Of a stretch of 64,000 nucleotides of DNA, positions 19,507 through 29,005 are shown in pieces (position 1 is the first letter of the stretch; the number at the start of each line of letters is the position of its first letter). Both the position numbers and the translations under genes were made by a program. Source of the DNA: Colwellia sp. MB3u-41. GTDB lineage: Bacteria > Pseudomonadota > Gammaproteobacteria > Enterobacterales > Alteromonadaceae. The DNA lies in NCBI RefSeq assembly GCF_014076845.1, contig NZ_JACGUT010000084.1, positions 372,001 through 436,000 of the forward strand. The letters run 5' to 3'. Below the pieces are notes generated by a model. That model saw only the letters and a list, made by a program, of their open reading frames with translations. It was not told the origin of the DNA and did not search any database.

Positions 19507-20038
19507 GAATAAATTGGCGAATGCTCTCCGCTTTCTCTAGTGGTAACCCCGGAATTTCAAATGTGTGCATTGCGCCACCTGCACTGAAAACCTGTAGTGT
19601 AGCTAAACCTATTTTACGGTCAATAGGGCCACGTTTTAATTCTACATGTTGAATACGTAACATTGGTTGGCTAACCGTTTTACGAAAAACAACACCGCTT
19701 TTATAGCTAAGATCTTGTTCACGAAGTGCATAAAACTTTTGTTTGTCAGCAACAATAGTGTAGAAAGTACTGATAAAACCCACTAGGGCTGTAGCCCCAA
19801 TAAAAAAACTAACAACGTTGTTTGCCGTCGTCGATAGCGGAATAAAACGTTGTAGTAGAGCTATAAATAATACTGAAATAATAAAAAGTGTAGAAAATAA
19901 ACTGATATAACGATTACTTTTCGCATAAAGGGGGGATAAATGTTCAAAGCTCAGCTTAGTTAAGTGTGGTAAATCTTCACTTGGTAATACGGAGTTTGAG
20001 AAATTGGCGGTTCCCTGCATAGTATTTATTCCTGTCAT
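19475..20038 (-). CDS. Bacterial PH-domain membrane protein, YdbS-like
   Basis: A 187-residue partner of the next gene. Two membrane helices at about residues 45-90 are followed by one bPH2 domain with the pattern LREQDLSYKSGVVFRKTVSQPMLRIQHVEL split across the helix junction. It is the first gene of a three-gene minus-strand unit (YdbS-like, YdbT-like, sulfotransferase-like). Confidence 0.85.
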   Translation of the reverse strand: MTGINTMQGTANFSNSVLPSEDLPHLTKLSFEHLSPLYAKSNRYISLFSTLFIISVLFIALLQRFIPLSTTANNVVSFFIGATALVGFISTFYTIVADKQKFYALREQDLSYKSGVVFRKTVSQPMLRIQHVELKRGPIDRKIGLATLQVFSAGGAMHTFEIPGLPLEKAESIRQFILDHKDVNHHG

Positions 20039-20136
20039 TTAAAGTGATTACGATTTTTATCAGGGGAATGTTAAGCCCAAGGTAAAATATCATCAATAGT
20101 GGTGAAGCACTGAGCGTGAAGTTTACTGCCCATTTA

Positions 20137-20943
20137 TTATTTTGGTGATAAATAACCTAAATTTATTAAGTGTTTTTCATCAAAAGTGTTAACAACATCA
20201 CCAATAATCACCAGCGTTGGTGGTTTTATGTTATGCAACTCAACCAGATGATTTAACCCTGCTAAAGTGCCTCGGTAAACATGTTGTTCAGGATTTGTGC
20301 CTTTATAGATAAGGGCTGCTGGCGTCGAAGCTATACGACCGGCTTTAATGAGTTGCTCACTAATTATCGGTAAACTTTTAATGCCCATGTAAAAAACGAC
20401 AGTTTGTTTATTATCAGTGAGGGTGTGCCAAGGTAGTGATAATTCCCCGTTGTTTTGTACATTGCCGGTAATGAAAGTACAACTTTGAGCAACTTGTCGA
20501 TGAGTTAAAGGTATGCCAACATAACTTGTACATGCAGAAGCCGCTGTCATTCCAGGCACAATATGACAGGCAATATCATGTTTTAATGCAAATTGTGCCT
20601 CTTCGCCACCCCGACCAAAAACAAATGGATCGCCACCTTTTAAACGTAATACTTTTTTATTTTGCTTCGCATGATCAACTAATAACTGATTAATATCATC
20701 TTGAGGTACTCGATGCTCAGCTTGTTTTTTCCCCACATAAATACGCTCACAATTTTCAGGTAATAACGCTAAAATTTCTGCGCTTACTAGGCGGTCATAA
20801 ATAACAACTTCCGCTTGTTTGATAAAGCGAAAAGCTTGTAAGGTCAGTAATTCAGGATCACCCGGACCTGCGCCAACTAAGGCAACCTCACCACAAGAGA
20901 AAGGTTGTTTTTTTATCGGTGCATCGGGTATCGTTAAGGTCAT
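20137..20943 (-). CDS. cobA: Uroporphyrinogen-III C-methyltransferase
   Basis: SUMT adds two methyl groups from SAM to uroporphyrinogen III, giving precorrin-2, the branch point to siroheme and cobalamin. The 268-residue enzyme shows the SAM-binding signature VGAGPGDPELLTLQAF near residue 23, the second signature LRLKGGDPFVFGRGGEE, and VPGMTAASACTSYVGIPLTHR. It is a stand-alone SUMT, without the CysG dehydrogenase/chelatase part. It starts only three bases after the carbonic anhydrase stop and is co-transcribed with it. No nitrite reductase or cob genes are adjacent, so siroheme is the likely but unproven end product. Confidence 0.94.
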   Translation of the reverse strand: MTLTIPDAPIKKQPFSCGEVALVGAGPGDPELLTLQAFRFIKQAEVVIYDRLVSAEILALLPENCERIYVGKKQAEHRVPQDDINQLLVDHAKQNKKVLRLKGGDPFVFGRGGEEAQFALKHDIACHIVPGMTAASACTSYVGIPLTHRQVAQSCTFITGNVQNNGELSLPWHTLTDNKQTVVFYMGIKSLPIISEQLIKAGRIASTPAALIYKGTNPEQHVYRGTLAGLNHLVELHNIKPPTLVIIGDVVNTFDEKHLINLGYLSPK

Positions 20944-20946
20944 TAA

Positions 20947-21546
20947 TTATTTTCCATCGCAAGAGACATTTAAATTTTTCAAAATACCGTCGTGTAAATT
21001 ATACACAAAGCCATGAACAGTTACGTCTTGGTTTTTTTTCCAAGCATTGACTAATGTCGTGGTATGGCAAACGTTTGCCACTTGTTCAACCACATTGAGA
21101 TCGCAGAGTAAATTGACCTTTTTTTGGTGATCTTCAACGGCATCGAGACGGTCTTTGTGAAAACGATAGACATCTTTAATATGCCCTAGCCAATTATCTA
21201 TTAATCCATGACGCTTATTATCAATTGAAGCTATAATTCCACCGCAGCCGTAGTGACCACACACTATTATGTGTTTAACTTTAAGATTTTCTACAGCAAA
21301 TTGTATAACAGAAAGGCAATTTAAATCGGTATGAATAACTTGGTTAGCAATATTACGATGAACAAAAACTTCACCTGGAGACATACCGAGTAATTCATTG
21401 GCTGGTACTCTTGAATCAGAACATCCTATCCATAAATATTCTGGCTTTTGTTGTTCTGACAAACGTTTAAAAAAATGTGGGTCTTCTTTTTTTATGTTGT
21501 CAGCCCATTGCTGATTATTATCGAACAAATGTTGAATAGAAGTCAC
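20947..21546 (-). CDS. can: Beta-class carbonic anhydrase
   Basis: Interconverts CO2 and bicarbonate in the cytosol. The zinc ligands are all visible at the same numbers as in E. coli Can: C42 and D44 in GCSDSRVPAN, H98 and C101 in CGHYGCGG. The 199-residue length is slightly shorter than the E. coli enzyme. It leads a two-gene unit with cobA, a pairing not explained by a shared pathway. Confidence 0.95.
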   Translation of the reverse strand: MTSIQHLFDNNQQWADNIKKEDPHFFKRLSEQQKPEYLWIGCSDSRVPANELLGMSPGEVFVHRNIANQVIHTDLNCLSVIQFAVENLKVKHIIVCGHYGCGGIIASIDNKRHGLIDNWLGHIKDVYRFHKDRLDAVEDHQKKVNLLCDLNVVEQVANVCHTTTLVNAWKKNQDVTVHGFVYNLHDGILKNLNVSCDGK

Positions 21547-22148
21547 GGAATACCTTGATAAATAATCGATAGATTGATTTTATGAGAATACCGAGTGAAG
21601 TGAAAGAAAAATGTCAGATCAATTATTTATGACGTATATCTCTTTCGTTAATAACGTAGGTGTAATCGTCACAATTGAAATTCAATGTAAGCAGGCTAAT
21701 GACAACGGTAGCTGTTCGACACAGTCGAGTAAAAACAGAAAAAAGTGCTTAAGGTAAAGAATAAAATAGTTAAAAATCTGGTTTTATTCTTCTGACTCAG
21801 TAAAATTAAATGCAACCGTAAACTAAAAAAGGCGGCGATTTAGATGGAGTCAATAAAAGTTCAATAGTCAGGCTTTTGATGATGTGGTTTTTATGTATAA
21901 AGTTTTAGAAGTCGATATCCCATAAAAATTGCGATGATAGACATATATTGATTTCCTATTTATATTTTATCTGAGTGATGAACCATTAATTCGTTTAAGG
22001 ATAGCTAAAATAAAATGGTTTTTTTGATCAATAATTAAAATTAACAAATATTGTTAGCTAAAACAGCAAATAATAGGTAATTTATAACGTAATAAAGCCA
22101 AGTAGCTTAAATTTAGGCTGTTTTTTAAACTAACACGATGGATACTCT
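21547..22148. other. 602-base gap between can and the chemotaxis gene
   Basis: This holds the divergent promoters of can and the transducer gene. A 48-codon plus-strand reading at 21611-21757 (starts MSDQLFMTYISF, basic Lys/Arg-rich end) has only a weak A-rich ribosome site, so it is noted and not called as a gene. No repeat, tRNA or clear operator was seen. Confidence 0.5.
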
Positions 22149-23315
22149 ATGTTTACTCGCTTAAGCGTGAAATTACTTATACCAACTGCGGCTGTTGGAT
22201 TATTAGCCCTGCTATTTGTACTGCTATTTACTGATGAGCTAAGCCAGTCAACAGTTATCGGTATACTCTCTTTTTTAGTGATTGCCCAATTAATATCAGG
22301 GTATATATTTATTGAAAAGCAGCTGTCATCTCGATTAACAAGACTACAACACTATCTTACACTTGTCGTTAGTACCAAACAGGCACCTCCTGGGCCGCTA
22401 ATTGACAAAGGTAATGATGAACTGGCCACTGTGACGAATGAACTCAGTTCATTTATTGGTAACTTGTCAGACGTGCTTGCGGAGTTACGTACGGAATCTG
22501 AATCATTAAAAGAAGGTTCCTTTTTACTGGCCACACAAATGACCGACTCCGTTAAAGCCGTTGACGATTCTGCTCGTCAAATAGCGTTAATGGCACACTC
22601 TATTGATGAGGTCGCTTCAACCTCTAGCATACTTTCAGACAGCGCTTCACAGGTGAGCGAAACAACAAATCAAGTCATTGCTATTTTATCGCAAGGCATG
22701 ACCTCCTCAAATACCAGCCAGCAAACAATTGAGGCTTTTTCTGAAGAAGTTACTGAAATGGCTACCGATTTAGCTTTATTACAAACTGAATGTTCTAATA
22801 TTGGTTCTGTACTTGACGTTATTCGTGGTATCGCAGATCAAACAAACTTATTGGCCTTAAATGCTGCGATTGAAGCGGCAAGAGCCGGTGAACAAGGTCG
22901 AGGCTTTGCGGTTGTTGCAGATGAAGTAAGAGCGCTCGCTCATCGAACACAAGAAGCAACCGTTGAAATCCATTCTATGGTGGAAGGTTTACAAGAAAAA
23001 TCAACGAATGCAGTGACGGCAATCTCTCGTGGTCAAATTTTGACACAAGACAGCTTAACGCATTCTGCTGAAGTTGTTGAAGCGCTAGAACAAATAGGGC
23101 GTGTGTTTAATGAAGTTAATGCGCTAACGTCCCAAATTGCGAGTGGCACTGAACAGCAGCAGCAATCTACAGCGTCGGTTAATACGAATATGGCTGAAGT
23201 TGCTTCATTGAGCCAAGATATAACGAATGGCTTAAGTTCTGTTGCGCAACATGCTGAGCAACAGCAAAAAGTATCTATAGATGTTGCGACAAGCTTAAAT
23301 AGAATTTGTGTTTAG
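22149..23315 (+). CDS. Methyl-accepting chemotaxis transducer without a periplasmic domain
   Basis: A 388-residue protein with two closely spaced membrane helices (about 10-27 and 35-53) and almost no loop between them, then a HAMP-like linker ([17 protein letters not shown]) and a cytoplasmic signalling domain. The hairpin tip that binds CheA/CheW is unmistakable: [20 protein letters not shown] followed by [17 protein letters not shown]. Without an outer sensing domain it must sense through the membrane, the HAMP region or partner proteins, like Aer-type or energy-taxis transducers. No C-terminal methylesterase tether peptide is visible. It is a single-gene unit with a strong terminator. Confidence 0.93.
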   Translation: MFTRLSVKLLIPTAAVGLLALLFVLLFTDELSQSTVIGILSFLVIAQLISGYIFIEKQLSSRLTRLQHYLTLVVSTKQAPPGPLIDKGNDELATVTNELSSFIGNLSDVLAELRTESESLKEGSFLLATQMTDSVKAVDDSARQIALMAHSIDEVASTSSILSDSASQVSETTNQVIAILSQGMTSSNTSQQTIEAFSEEVTEMATDLALLQTECSNIGSVLDVIRGIADQTNLLALNAAIEAARAGEQGRGFAVVADEVRALAHRTQEATVEIHSMVEGLQEKSTNAVTAISRGQILTQDSLTHSAEVVEALEQIGRVFNEVNALTSQIASGTEQQQQSTASVNTNMAEVASLSQDITNGLSSVAQHAEQQQKVSIDVATSLNRICV

Positions 23316-23344
23316 TGAACGCTAACAGGTAGCATTGAACATTT

Positions 23345-23376
23345 AAAAAAGCCCATATTACATGGGCTTTTTTATG
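23345..23376 (+). terminator. Intrinsic terminator after the chemotaxis gene
   Basis: AAAAAGCCCAT pairs with ATGGGCTTTTTT, a GC-rich stem with T run, 30 bases after the stop codon. Confidence 0.9.
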
Positions 23377-23474
23377 TTTAGTCTGTTCTTCGATATCCTG
23401 TTTTATAAAACGTTCTTGCTTGCTATATGTCATTTTTTGCAGGAATATTAGGCTTTATAAGTAATGATTTTCTC

Positions 23475-24080
23475 TTACCAATCAATGCCTTTTTGCGCTT
23501 TTATATTGTTATCAAAAGCATGTTTTATTGATTGTACTTCACTGACTGTATCTGCGAGTTCGAGTAATGAACGATGCGCACCACGACCGGTGGCTATCAC
23601 ATGTTGCATCGGGGGACGATTCGCTATGGCATCAAGCACTTCATCAAGATCAAGGTATTTAAATGACAGCATGTAGGTTAGTTCGTCAAGTAACACAACA
23701 TCAACACTTTCATCAGCTAATAGTTTCTTAGCTTCTTCCCACACAATTTTCGCTGCGGTAATGTCAGCGGTTTTATCTTGTGTATTCCAAGTGAAACCGG
23801 TTGCCATAACATGAAAAGGAACGCCAAGTTTCTCAAGAACATTTCTTTCTCCACAAGCCCAAGTGCCTTTTATAAATTGGATTGCGGCAGCATTCAAACC
23901 ATGTCCAACTGCACGAGTTAGTGTGCCAAACCCTGATGTTGATTTACCTTTACCATTGCCTGTGATAACAATTAATATACCGCGTTCATCTGTTGCCGCA
24001 TCAACTCTAGCATCAACTTTGTCTTTCACTTTTTGCATGCGCGCTTGATGTTTTTCGCTTTTTTGTGTTTCGTCAACCAT
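23475..24080 (-). CDS. cobO: Cob(I)alamin/cobinamide adenosyltransferase
   Basis: CobO/BtuR transfers the adenosyl group of ATP to cobalt(I) corrinoids to make coenzyme B12. The 201-residue enzyme has the P-loop ITGNGKGKSTSGFGT close to its N-terminus, IQFIKGTWACGERN, and the VVLLDELTYMLSFKYLD segment. A GTG/TTG-type start at 24128 would add 16 hydrophobic residues, but the ATG at 24080 has AGGA six bases before it and gives the usual basic helical N-terminus. It is monocistronic. No B12 riboswitch was recognised upstream, and no other corrinoid synthesis genes are adjacent, which suits salvage of imported corrinoids. Confidence 0.93.
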   Translation of the reverse strand: MVDETQKSEKHQARMQKVKDKVDARVDAATDERGILIVITGNGKGKSTSGFGTLTRAVGHGLNAAAIQFIKGTWACGERNVLEKLGVPFHVMATGFTWNTQDKTADITAAKIVWEEAKKLLADESVDVVLLDELTYMLSFKYLDLDEVLDAIANRPPMQHVIATGRGAHRSLLELADTVSEVQSIKHAFDNNIKAQKGIDW

Positions 24081-24507
24081 GAGTATTCCTGTTGTGATTA
24101 TAGTGATTTTAAAGAGGAAAAAAGGCAAGGCTAGCGTTAAGGATAGTCCTTAACGAGTAGCAAGTTACCGCGTGTTCCCGCACGATTTTATTGATCTTAA
24201 AAGTTCTGCTATTAAAGTCATTAGGTATGCTGACTCATTGAATCCTTATAAAAAAGTAGACAATTTACAGTTGCGGGTACAGTTAAGGTTTACACCTTAT
24301 TCCCTAAATACTTTACGTGTAGCTAGTTTACGATATTTATATTTATTTACAATATGTAGAGGTGTTAAAGGCTGTTGATTTACTATTTATGCGGTTAACT
24401 TTGTGCCGCTATATTTTATTTTTAGTCAGTGTAAAGTCATAAAAAATGCCAACAATATTTGTTGGCATCTTAGTCTTCGTTTATTGTTCTTTAGCTCAAT
24501 ATTTTGC
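24081..24507. other. Gap between cobO and the M13 peptidase gene
   Basis: Contains a small perfect hairpin (CGTTAAGGA at 24135-24143 and TCCTTAACG at 24147-24155) in the cobO leader, and the peptidase terminator at 24440-24468. The hairpin could be a leader structure, but it lacks the conserved B12-box sequence of a cobalamin riboswitch. Nothing else seen. Confidence 0.5.
24440..24468 (-). terminator. Intrinsic terminator after the M13 peptidase gene
   Basis: On the minus strand a 10-bp stem ATGCCAACAA/TTGTTGGCAT with a three-base loop is followed by TTTTTT, 40 bases after the stop of the peptidase gene. Confidence 0.88.
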
Positions 24508-26580
24508 TTACCAAATTTTTACACGTTTTTCAGGAGCAATATACATAGCGTCACCTTCTTTAATGTTAAACGCTTTGTAGAATTCAGGCATGTTAGATAA
24601 AGAGCCTAATGCGCGGAATTCGCCCGGCGAATGAGGGTCTGTCGCTACCTGGTTACGTAACGATTTTTCTACCTTCTTTCCACGCCATACTTGAGCAAAA
24701 CCCATGAAGAAACGTTGGTCTCCAGTAAGTCCATCAATTACAGGAGCTTCTTTACCATTTAATGAGGCAATGTAAGCTTTATAAGCGATAGTTACACCAG
24801 ATAAATCACCGATGTTCTCGCCTAAGGTTAAAGAACCGTTTACATTTAAGTCTTCAAATACAGAGTAGCCATTGTATTGTGTTACTAAGTCGTCAGTGCG
24901 AACTTTAAATGCAGCTAAATCTGCTTCAGTCCACCAGTTACGTAAGTTACCGTCGCCGTCGTATTTACTCCCTTGATCGTCAAATCCGTGGCCCATTTCA
25001 TGACCAATAACAGCGCCAATACCGCCATAGTTAACAGCGTCGTCAGCCGCTAAATTGAAAAATGGTGGTTGTAAAATAGCTGCCGGAAATACAATTTCAT
25101 TTTTAGTTGGATTGTAATAAGCATTTACCGTTTGAGGTGTCATTCCCCATTCTTGCTTGTCTATTGGTCCACCCAATTTAGCCACTTCCTTTTGATGAGA
25201 AACGTCACCTGAACGCATGCTATTTCCTACTAAATCATCACCTTTAATAACAAGGGCAGAGTAATCTATCCATTTATTAGGGTAACCAATTTTAGGGTCA
25301 AAACTTGCTAATTTTACGTGAGCAGATTTTTTCGTTTCATCAGACATCCACTCTAATTCATCAATACTTGCGCCGTAAGCCCCACGTAGGTTTTCAACAA
25401 GTTGTGTCATACGCGTTTTAGCTTCTGGTTTAAAGTGACGGCCTACATAAACTTTACCAATAACTTCACCTAAGTTACTGTTCACAACCGCAACACCACG
25501 TTTCCACATTGGACGTTGTTCTTTTTGACCACGTAATTGTTTTGAATAAAAATCAAAATTTTCATTATCTAAATCAGCGGTTAAAGAACCTGCAAAATTA
25601 CTTAATGTGTGGAAGGTTAGATAGGTTTGCCAATCAGCTAACGAAGTTGCAGCGAATGTTTCGCCAAAACCTTTAACAAATGAAGGTTGGTTAATTATTA
25701 TATCTTTTTGTGCTGTTACGCCCTGAGCTGCAAGATAAGCGTTCCAGTTAAATGCATCAGTCACTGTGTTTAAGTCAGTAACGTCAAATTTATTGTAACG
25801 CTTATCGCTGTCACGAGTCTCAATTTTTGTCCAATGAAACTCCGCTAATTTAGTTTCAATTGCCATAATAGTTTGAGCGGCAGCTTTACCATTTTTCAAA
25901 CCCGCTAAATTGAACATGTTTTCAATGTGAGCTACATAACCTTCACGTAATGCGGCAAAGCGCTCTGTTTCATCAAAGTAATAATCTTTGTCTGGTAAAC
26001 CTAGACCGCTTTGCCAGATATGTGTGGCATAGCGAGTTGAATCTTTTGCGTCAACGCTGATATAAAAGGCTAATGGGCTGCCTACGCCATTTTTTTGATT
26101 TTCACCAAAAAATGTAGCTAATTCATCTTTATCTTTTAAGCTATTGATGCTGTCAAATAAAGGTTGTACAGGAGTGATACCAGCAGCGTTACGTGCATCG
26201 GTGTTCATGTACGAACGGAATAAGTCAGCAACTTTTTGTTCATCGCTACCCATTTTTAAGTTTTCTGTCGCGGCTAATTCTTCGATGATTACTTTTACAT
26301 TGTCATCGGCTTCATCACGTAAGTCATAAAAAGCACCAATAGATGTTTTGTCGCCAGGAATTTCATTACTGTTCAACCATGCGCCGTTAACATAACGGTA
26401 GAAGTTGTCTTGTGGACGAACAGATAAATCCATGTTCGCTTTGTCGATACCTGAAGCCAACGCTGTTTTTTGCATGGCTGGCATTTCTTGTTTCGTTGTA
26501 TCAGTGCTTTCTGTATTGTTGTTGCAAGCGGCAAGCAACAATAACGAAGAACATAACGCACTTGTTATTATTGTTTTCAT
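24508..26580 (-). CDS. M13 family (neprilysin/PepO-like) metallopeptidase lipoprotein
   Basis: A 690-residue zinc endopeptidase that probably degrades oligopeptides in the periplasm or on the outer membrane. A lipobox (LLLLAAC, lipid on C19) ends the signal peptide. The M13 N-terminal domain starts with MDLSVRPQDNFYRYVNGAWL. The catalytic HEMGH is at residues 527-531 in VIGHEMGHGFDDQG, preceded by NAYYNPTKNEIVFPAAILQPP, and the third zinc ligand is in LTLGENIGDLSGV. The C-terminus reads KRVKIW, with W as in the family's usual CxxW end but without the cysteine. A Ser/Thr/Asn linker follows the lipid anchor. An AT-rich direct repeat lies just upstream. Confidence 0.95.
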   Translation of the reverse strand: MKTIITSALCSSLLLLAACNNNTESTDTTKQEMPAMQKTALASGIDKANMDLSVRPQDNFYRYVNGAWLNSNEIPGDKTSIGAFYDLRDEADDNVKVIIEELAATENLKMGSDEQKVADLFRSYMNTDARNAAGITPVQPLFDSINSLKDKDELATFFGENQKNGVGSPLAFYISVDAKDSTRYATHIWQSGLGLPDKDYYFDETERFAALREGYVAHIENMFNLAGLKNGKAAAQTIMAIETKLAEFHWTKIETRDSDKRYNKFDVTDLNTVTDAFNWNAYLAAQGVTAQKDIIINQPSFVKGFGETFAATSLADWQTYLTFHTLSNFAGSLTADLDNENFDFYSKQLRGQKEQRPMWKRGVAVVNSNLGEVIGKVYVGRHFKPEAKTRMTQLVENLRGAYGASIDELEWMSDETKKSAHVKLASFDPKIGYPNKWIDYSALVIKGDDLVGNSMRSGDVSHQKEVAKLGGPIDKQEWGMTPQTVNAYYNPTKNEIVFPAAILQPPFFNLAADDAVNYGGIGAVIGHEMGHGFDDQGSKYDGDGNLRNWWTEADLAAFKVRTDDLVTQYNGYSVFEDLNVNGSLTLGENIGDLSGVTIAYKAYIASLNGKEAPVIDGLTGDQRFFMGFAQVWRGKKVEKSLRNQVATDPHSPGEFRALGSLSNMPEFYKAFNIKEGDAMYIAPEKRVKIW

Positions 26581-27081
26581 TGAAGTCTCATCTTTAAGTT
26601 AAAAATATTTGTTATAAAATATTTGTTATAAAATATTGAACGCATTGATATTAAAGGGTTACAGCGTTATTTACTAGATTCAGACATGAATTTTTACATA
26701 ATGCTTGAGCAACCCCGTATTTTATTTTGTACATTACATGGATAGATAACGCTGAGCTTATTGTAATTCCCTGAAAATTATATAATTATTACTACTTGAA
26801 TTTTTTTTTACGTTTACTTACGGGATTTTTCCTGCCAAATAAAACATCGGCTGTGATATGCTTAACCCCTTATATAAGTGAGTATTTCCTTCTTAAATGC
26901 CATTTAAATTAAGGTGACAGAACTAATGAGCCTAAACTATCAACGACAACCAGTTAGATTGAGTTATAGCCGACTATTACGGTAAAAACGGAAAAACCAA
27001 AAAACCATAGGGTATTAGGCCCTTTGAAAATGAGCACGTAACAAGTGCAATTGGTATAACACAAAAGATGAAGTTTATTTA
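26581..27081. other. 501-base divergent gap between the M13 peptidase and lolC
   Basis: Divergent promoter region. Besides the AT-rich repeat at 26602-26637, it shows only a weak hairpin (AGGG/CCCT near 27010-27025) and no gene. Long non-coding leaders on both sides are possible. Confidence 0.5.
26602..26637. repeat. 14-bp tandem repeat upstream of the M13 peptidase gene
   Basis: AAAATATTTGTTAT occurs at 26602-26615 and 26616-26629, followed by a partial AAAATATT to 26637. It lies 21-57 bases upstream of the peptidase start codon, within its likely promoter or leader, and copy change would alter promoter spacing. Confidence 0.75.
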
Positions 27082-28320
27082 ATGTTTCAGCCCGTCAGTT
27101 TTTTCATTGGGCTTCGCTATAGTCGAAGTCGCAAAAGTTCAGGATTTATTTCCTTTATCACTTTTTTTTCAATTGTAGGCATTGTACTTGGAGTTGCCTC
27201 CTTGATTACGGTTGTTTCCGTAATGGATGGCTTAGAAGGGGAACAAAAACGTAGGATACTCGGGTTGGTCCCTCATATTGTGCTGGCAGACGAATCAGAG
27301 CAGAACAAACAAGTTTCCTTACCACAATGGCAAACACTTCGGGAGCAGCTATTACTGCACCCTAACGTTACACACGTTACGCCTTTTCTGGAAAGTGAAG
27401 CATTAATACAAGCTAATTCTGGCGCGTTACGTGGCGTTCTCATTCAAGGGGTAATGCCTGAATTTGAACAACATAATATTGTTAATACCTCGATGCTATC
27501 AGGAAGTTTAAACCATTTGTCAGAACAGCCGTTCTCAGTGGTTATTGGGCGAGCTTTAGCAAGACAACTTGATGTAGACCTGGGTGGTTTCGTTCGATTA
27601 ACACTCCCTAATAAAACGGTCTTTACCCCTATGGGAAGAATTCCAGTACAGCGGACATTTACTGTTGCTGGTGTTTTTAGTGTAGGCTCGCAAGTTGATG
27701 AAACCCTTGTCTATATTCACAGTAAAGATGGCGCGAAACTGCATCGACAAAAAGGTGATGGCGTTGAAAAACTTCGTTTATATCTTGATGATGCTTTTGC
27801 CGCTGAGCAAGTTGTAAGTACTTTAAAAACTCAATATCCGCAATATGCTTTTACTACTTGGAGCGATAGCCAAGGTGCATTGTTCTCTGCTGTTCGCATG
27901 GAAAAAAATATGATGTGGCTAATGTTGAGTTTAATTATTGCGGTTGCTGCGTTTAACATTGTTTCTGCCCTAGTCATGGTTGTTATTGAAAAAAGAGGGG
28001 AAATTAGTATTTTACAAACACTCGGACTTGACCGAATAGGGGTGGTTAAAATATTCATTACCCAAGGTTTAATTAATGGTTTTTGGGGTGTCACTATTGG
28101 CACTGTGGTCGGTTCAATACTGACCTTAAATTTAAACAGTATTTTTAACCTACTAGGGTTGAGTTTACTTGGGGCAGGGCAGTCTTTACCTGTCGAGTTA
28201 TCAATCAATAATGTAATTAGTATTATTTTATCAGCAATAGCGATGAGTTTTGTTGCTACTTTATATCCCGCTTATCAAGCGTCTTTAACACAGCCCGCCG
28301 AGGTTTTACGAAATGAGTAA
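27082..28320 (+). CDS. lolC: Lipoprotein-releasing ABC transporter permease LolC
   Basis: Part of the LolCDE complex that extracts lipoproteins from the inner membrane and hands them to LolA. The 412-residue protein has one N-terminal membrane helix after FIGLRYSRSRK, a large periplasmic domain (about 50-265) and three C-terminal helices with the MacB/FtsX-type core (AFNIVSALVMVVIEKRGEI, LQTLG). The N-terminus MFQPVSFFIGLRY is LolC-like. It overlaps lolD by eight bases (ATGAGTAA). Confidence 0.95.
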   Translation: MFQPVSFFIGLRYSRSRKSSGFISFITFFSIVGIVLGVASLITVVSVMDGLEGEQKRRILGLVPHIVLADESEQNKQVSLPQWQTLREQLLLHPNVTHVTPFLESEALIQANSGALRGVLIQGVMPEFEQHNIVNTSMLSGSLNHLSEQPFSVVIGRALARQLDVDLGGFVRLTLPNKTVFTPMGRIPVQRTFTVAGVFSVGSQVDETLVYIHSKDGAKLHRQKGDGVEKLRLYLDDAFAAEQVVSTLKTQYPQYAFTTWSDSQGALFSAVRMEKNMMWLMLSLIIAVAAFNIVSALVMVVIEKRGEISILQTLGLDRIGVVKIFITQGLINGFWGVTIGTVVGSILTLNLNSIFNLLGLSLLGAGQSLPVELSINNVISIILSAIAMSFVATLYPAYQASLTQPAEVLRNE

Positions 28321-28996
28321 AGGTTTACTTTGTCAGCAATTATCTAAATCATACTTTCAAGGTAGCATTGAAACTAAAGTATTAGATGGACTTGATTTGT
28401 CAGTGGAAGCCGGCGAGCTTGTCGCTATAGTGGGGAGTTCTGGTTGTGGCAAAAGTACTTTTTTGCATATCGCGGGAGCATTAGACTCTCCGTCTTCTGG
28501 GCAAGTGATCATCAGTGGTGTTGACATTCACACATTATCTGAAAAAAAACGGGCTAAATTTCGTAATAAACATATAGGTTTTATTTATCAGTTTCATCAT
28601 TTAATGATGGAGTTTTCTGCAGAAGAAAACGTAGCTATGCCATTACTTATTCGCGGAGACTCTCCTAAAGAGGCCTTAGCGTCAGCTCGAGAAATGTTAA
28701 CACAGGTAGGTTTGAGTCATCGTTTTGAGCATCGACCTTCAGCGCTTTCGGGGGGTGAACGCCAACGTGTTGCCATTGCTCGTGCTTTAGTAACTAAACC
28801 CTCATTAATATTAGCTGATGAGCCCACAGGTAACTTAGATTTTGATACGGCTGAGCAGATTTATCAGTTATTGCGAGATCTAAATAAAACGGTGAATACC
28901 AGTTTTGTTATTGTGACCCATGACTTAATACTTGCCGCTAGAATGGATCGTCAATTGCGTTTAGCGCACGGGCGTTTAGCGCCCCTTGAACGTTAA
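28313..28996 (+). CDS. lolD: Lipoprotein-releasing ABC transporter ATPase LolD
   Basis: The 227-residue ATPase drives LolCE. Walker [10 protein letters not shown] at about 41-49, the signature [15 protein letters not shown] and Walker [13 protein letters not shown] are all intact, followed by the H-loop [25 protein letters not shown] contains the Q-loop and the LolD-type sequence that grips LolC/LolE. It overlaps lolC and is nine bases from lolE. Confidence 0.97.
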   Translation: MSKGLLCQQLSKSYFQGSIETKVLDGLDLSVEAGELVAIVGSSGCGKSTFLHIAGALDSPSSGQVIISGVDIHTLSEKKRAKFRNKHIGFIYQFHHLMMEFSAEENVAMPLLIRGDSPKEALASAREMLTQVGLSHRFEHRPSALSGGERQRVAIARALVTKPSLILADEPTGNLDFDTAEQIYQLLRDLNKTVNTSFVIVTHDLILAARMDRQLRLAHGRLAPLER

Positions 28997-29005
28997 GGCT
29001 TTTCG

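Noticed and set aside
21611-21757. 48-codon reading starting MSDQLFMTYISF
   Set aside because: Weak ribosome site, no recognisable features, no support from context; left as a note in the gap entry.
24081-24128. Sixteen-residue N-terminal extension of cobO
   Set aside because: Hydrophobic, not seen in the family, and the inner ATG at 24080 has AGGA at proper spacing.
24081-24400. Cobalamin riboswitch upstream of cobO
   Set aside because: A hairpin is present, but neither the B12 box nor the conserved core of the riboswitch could be found on the minus strand.
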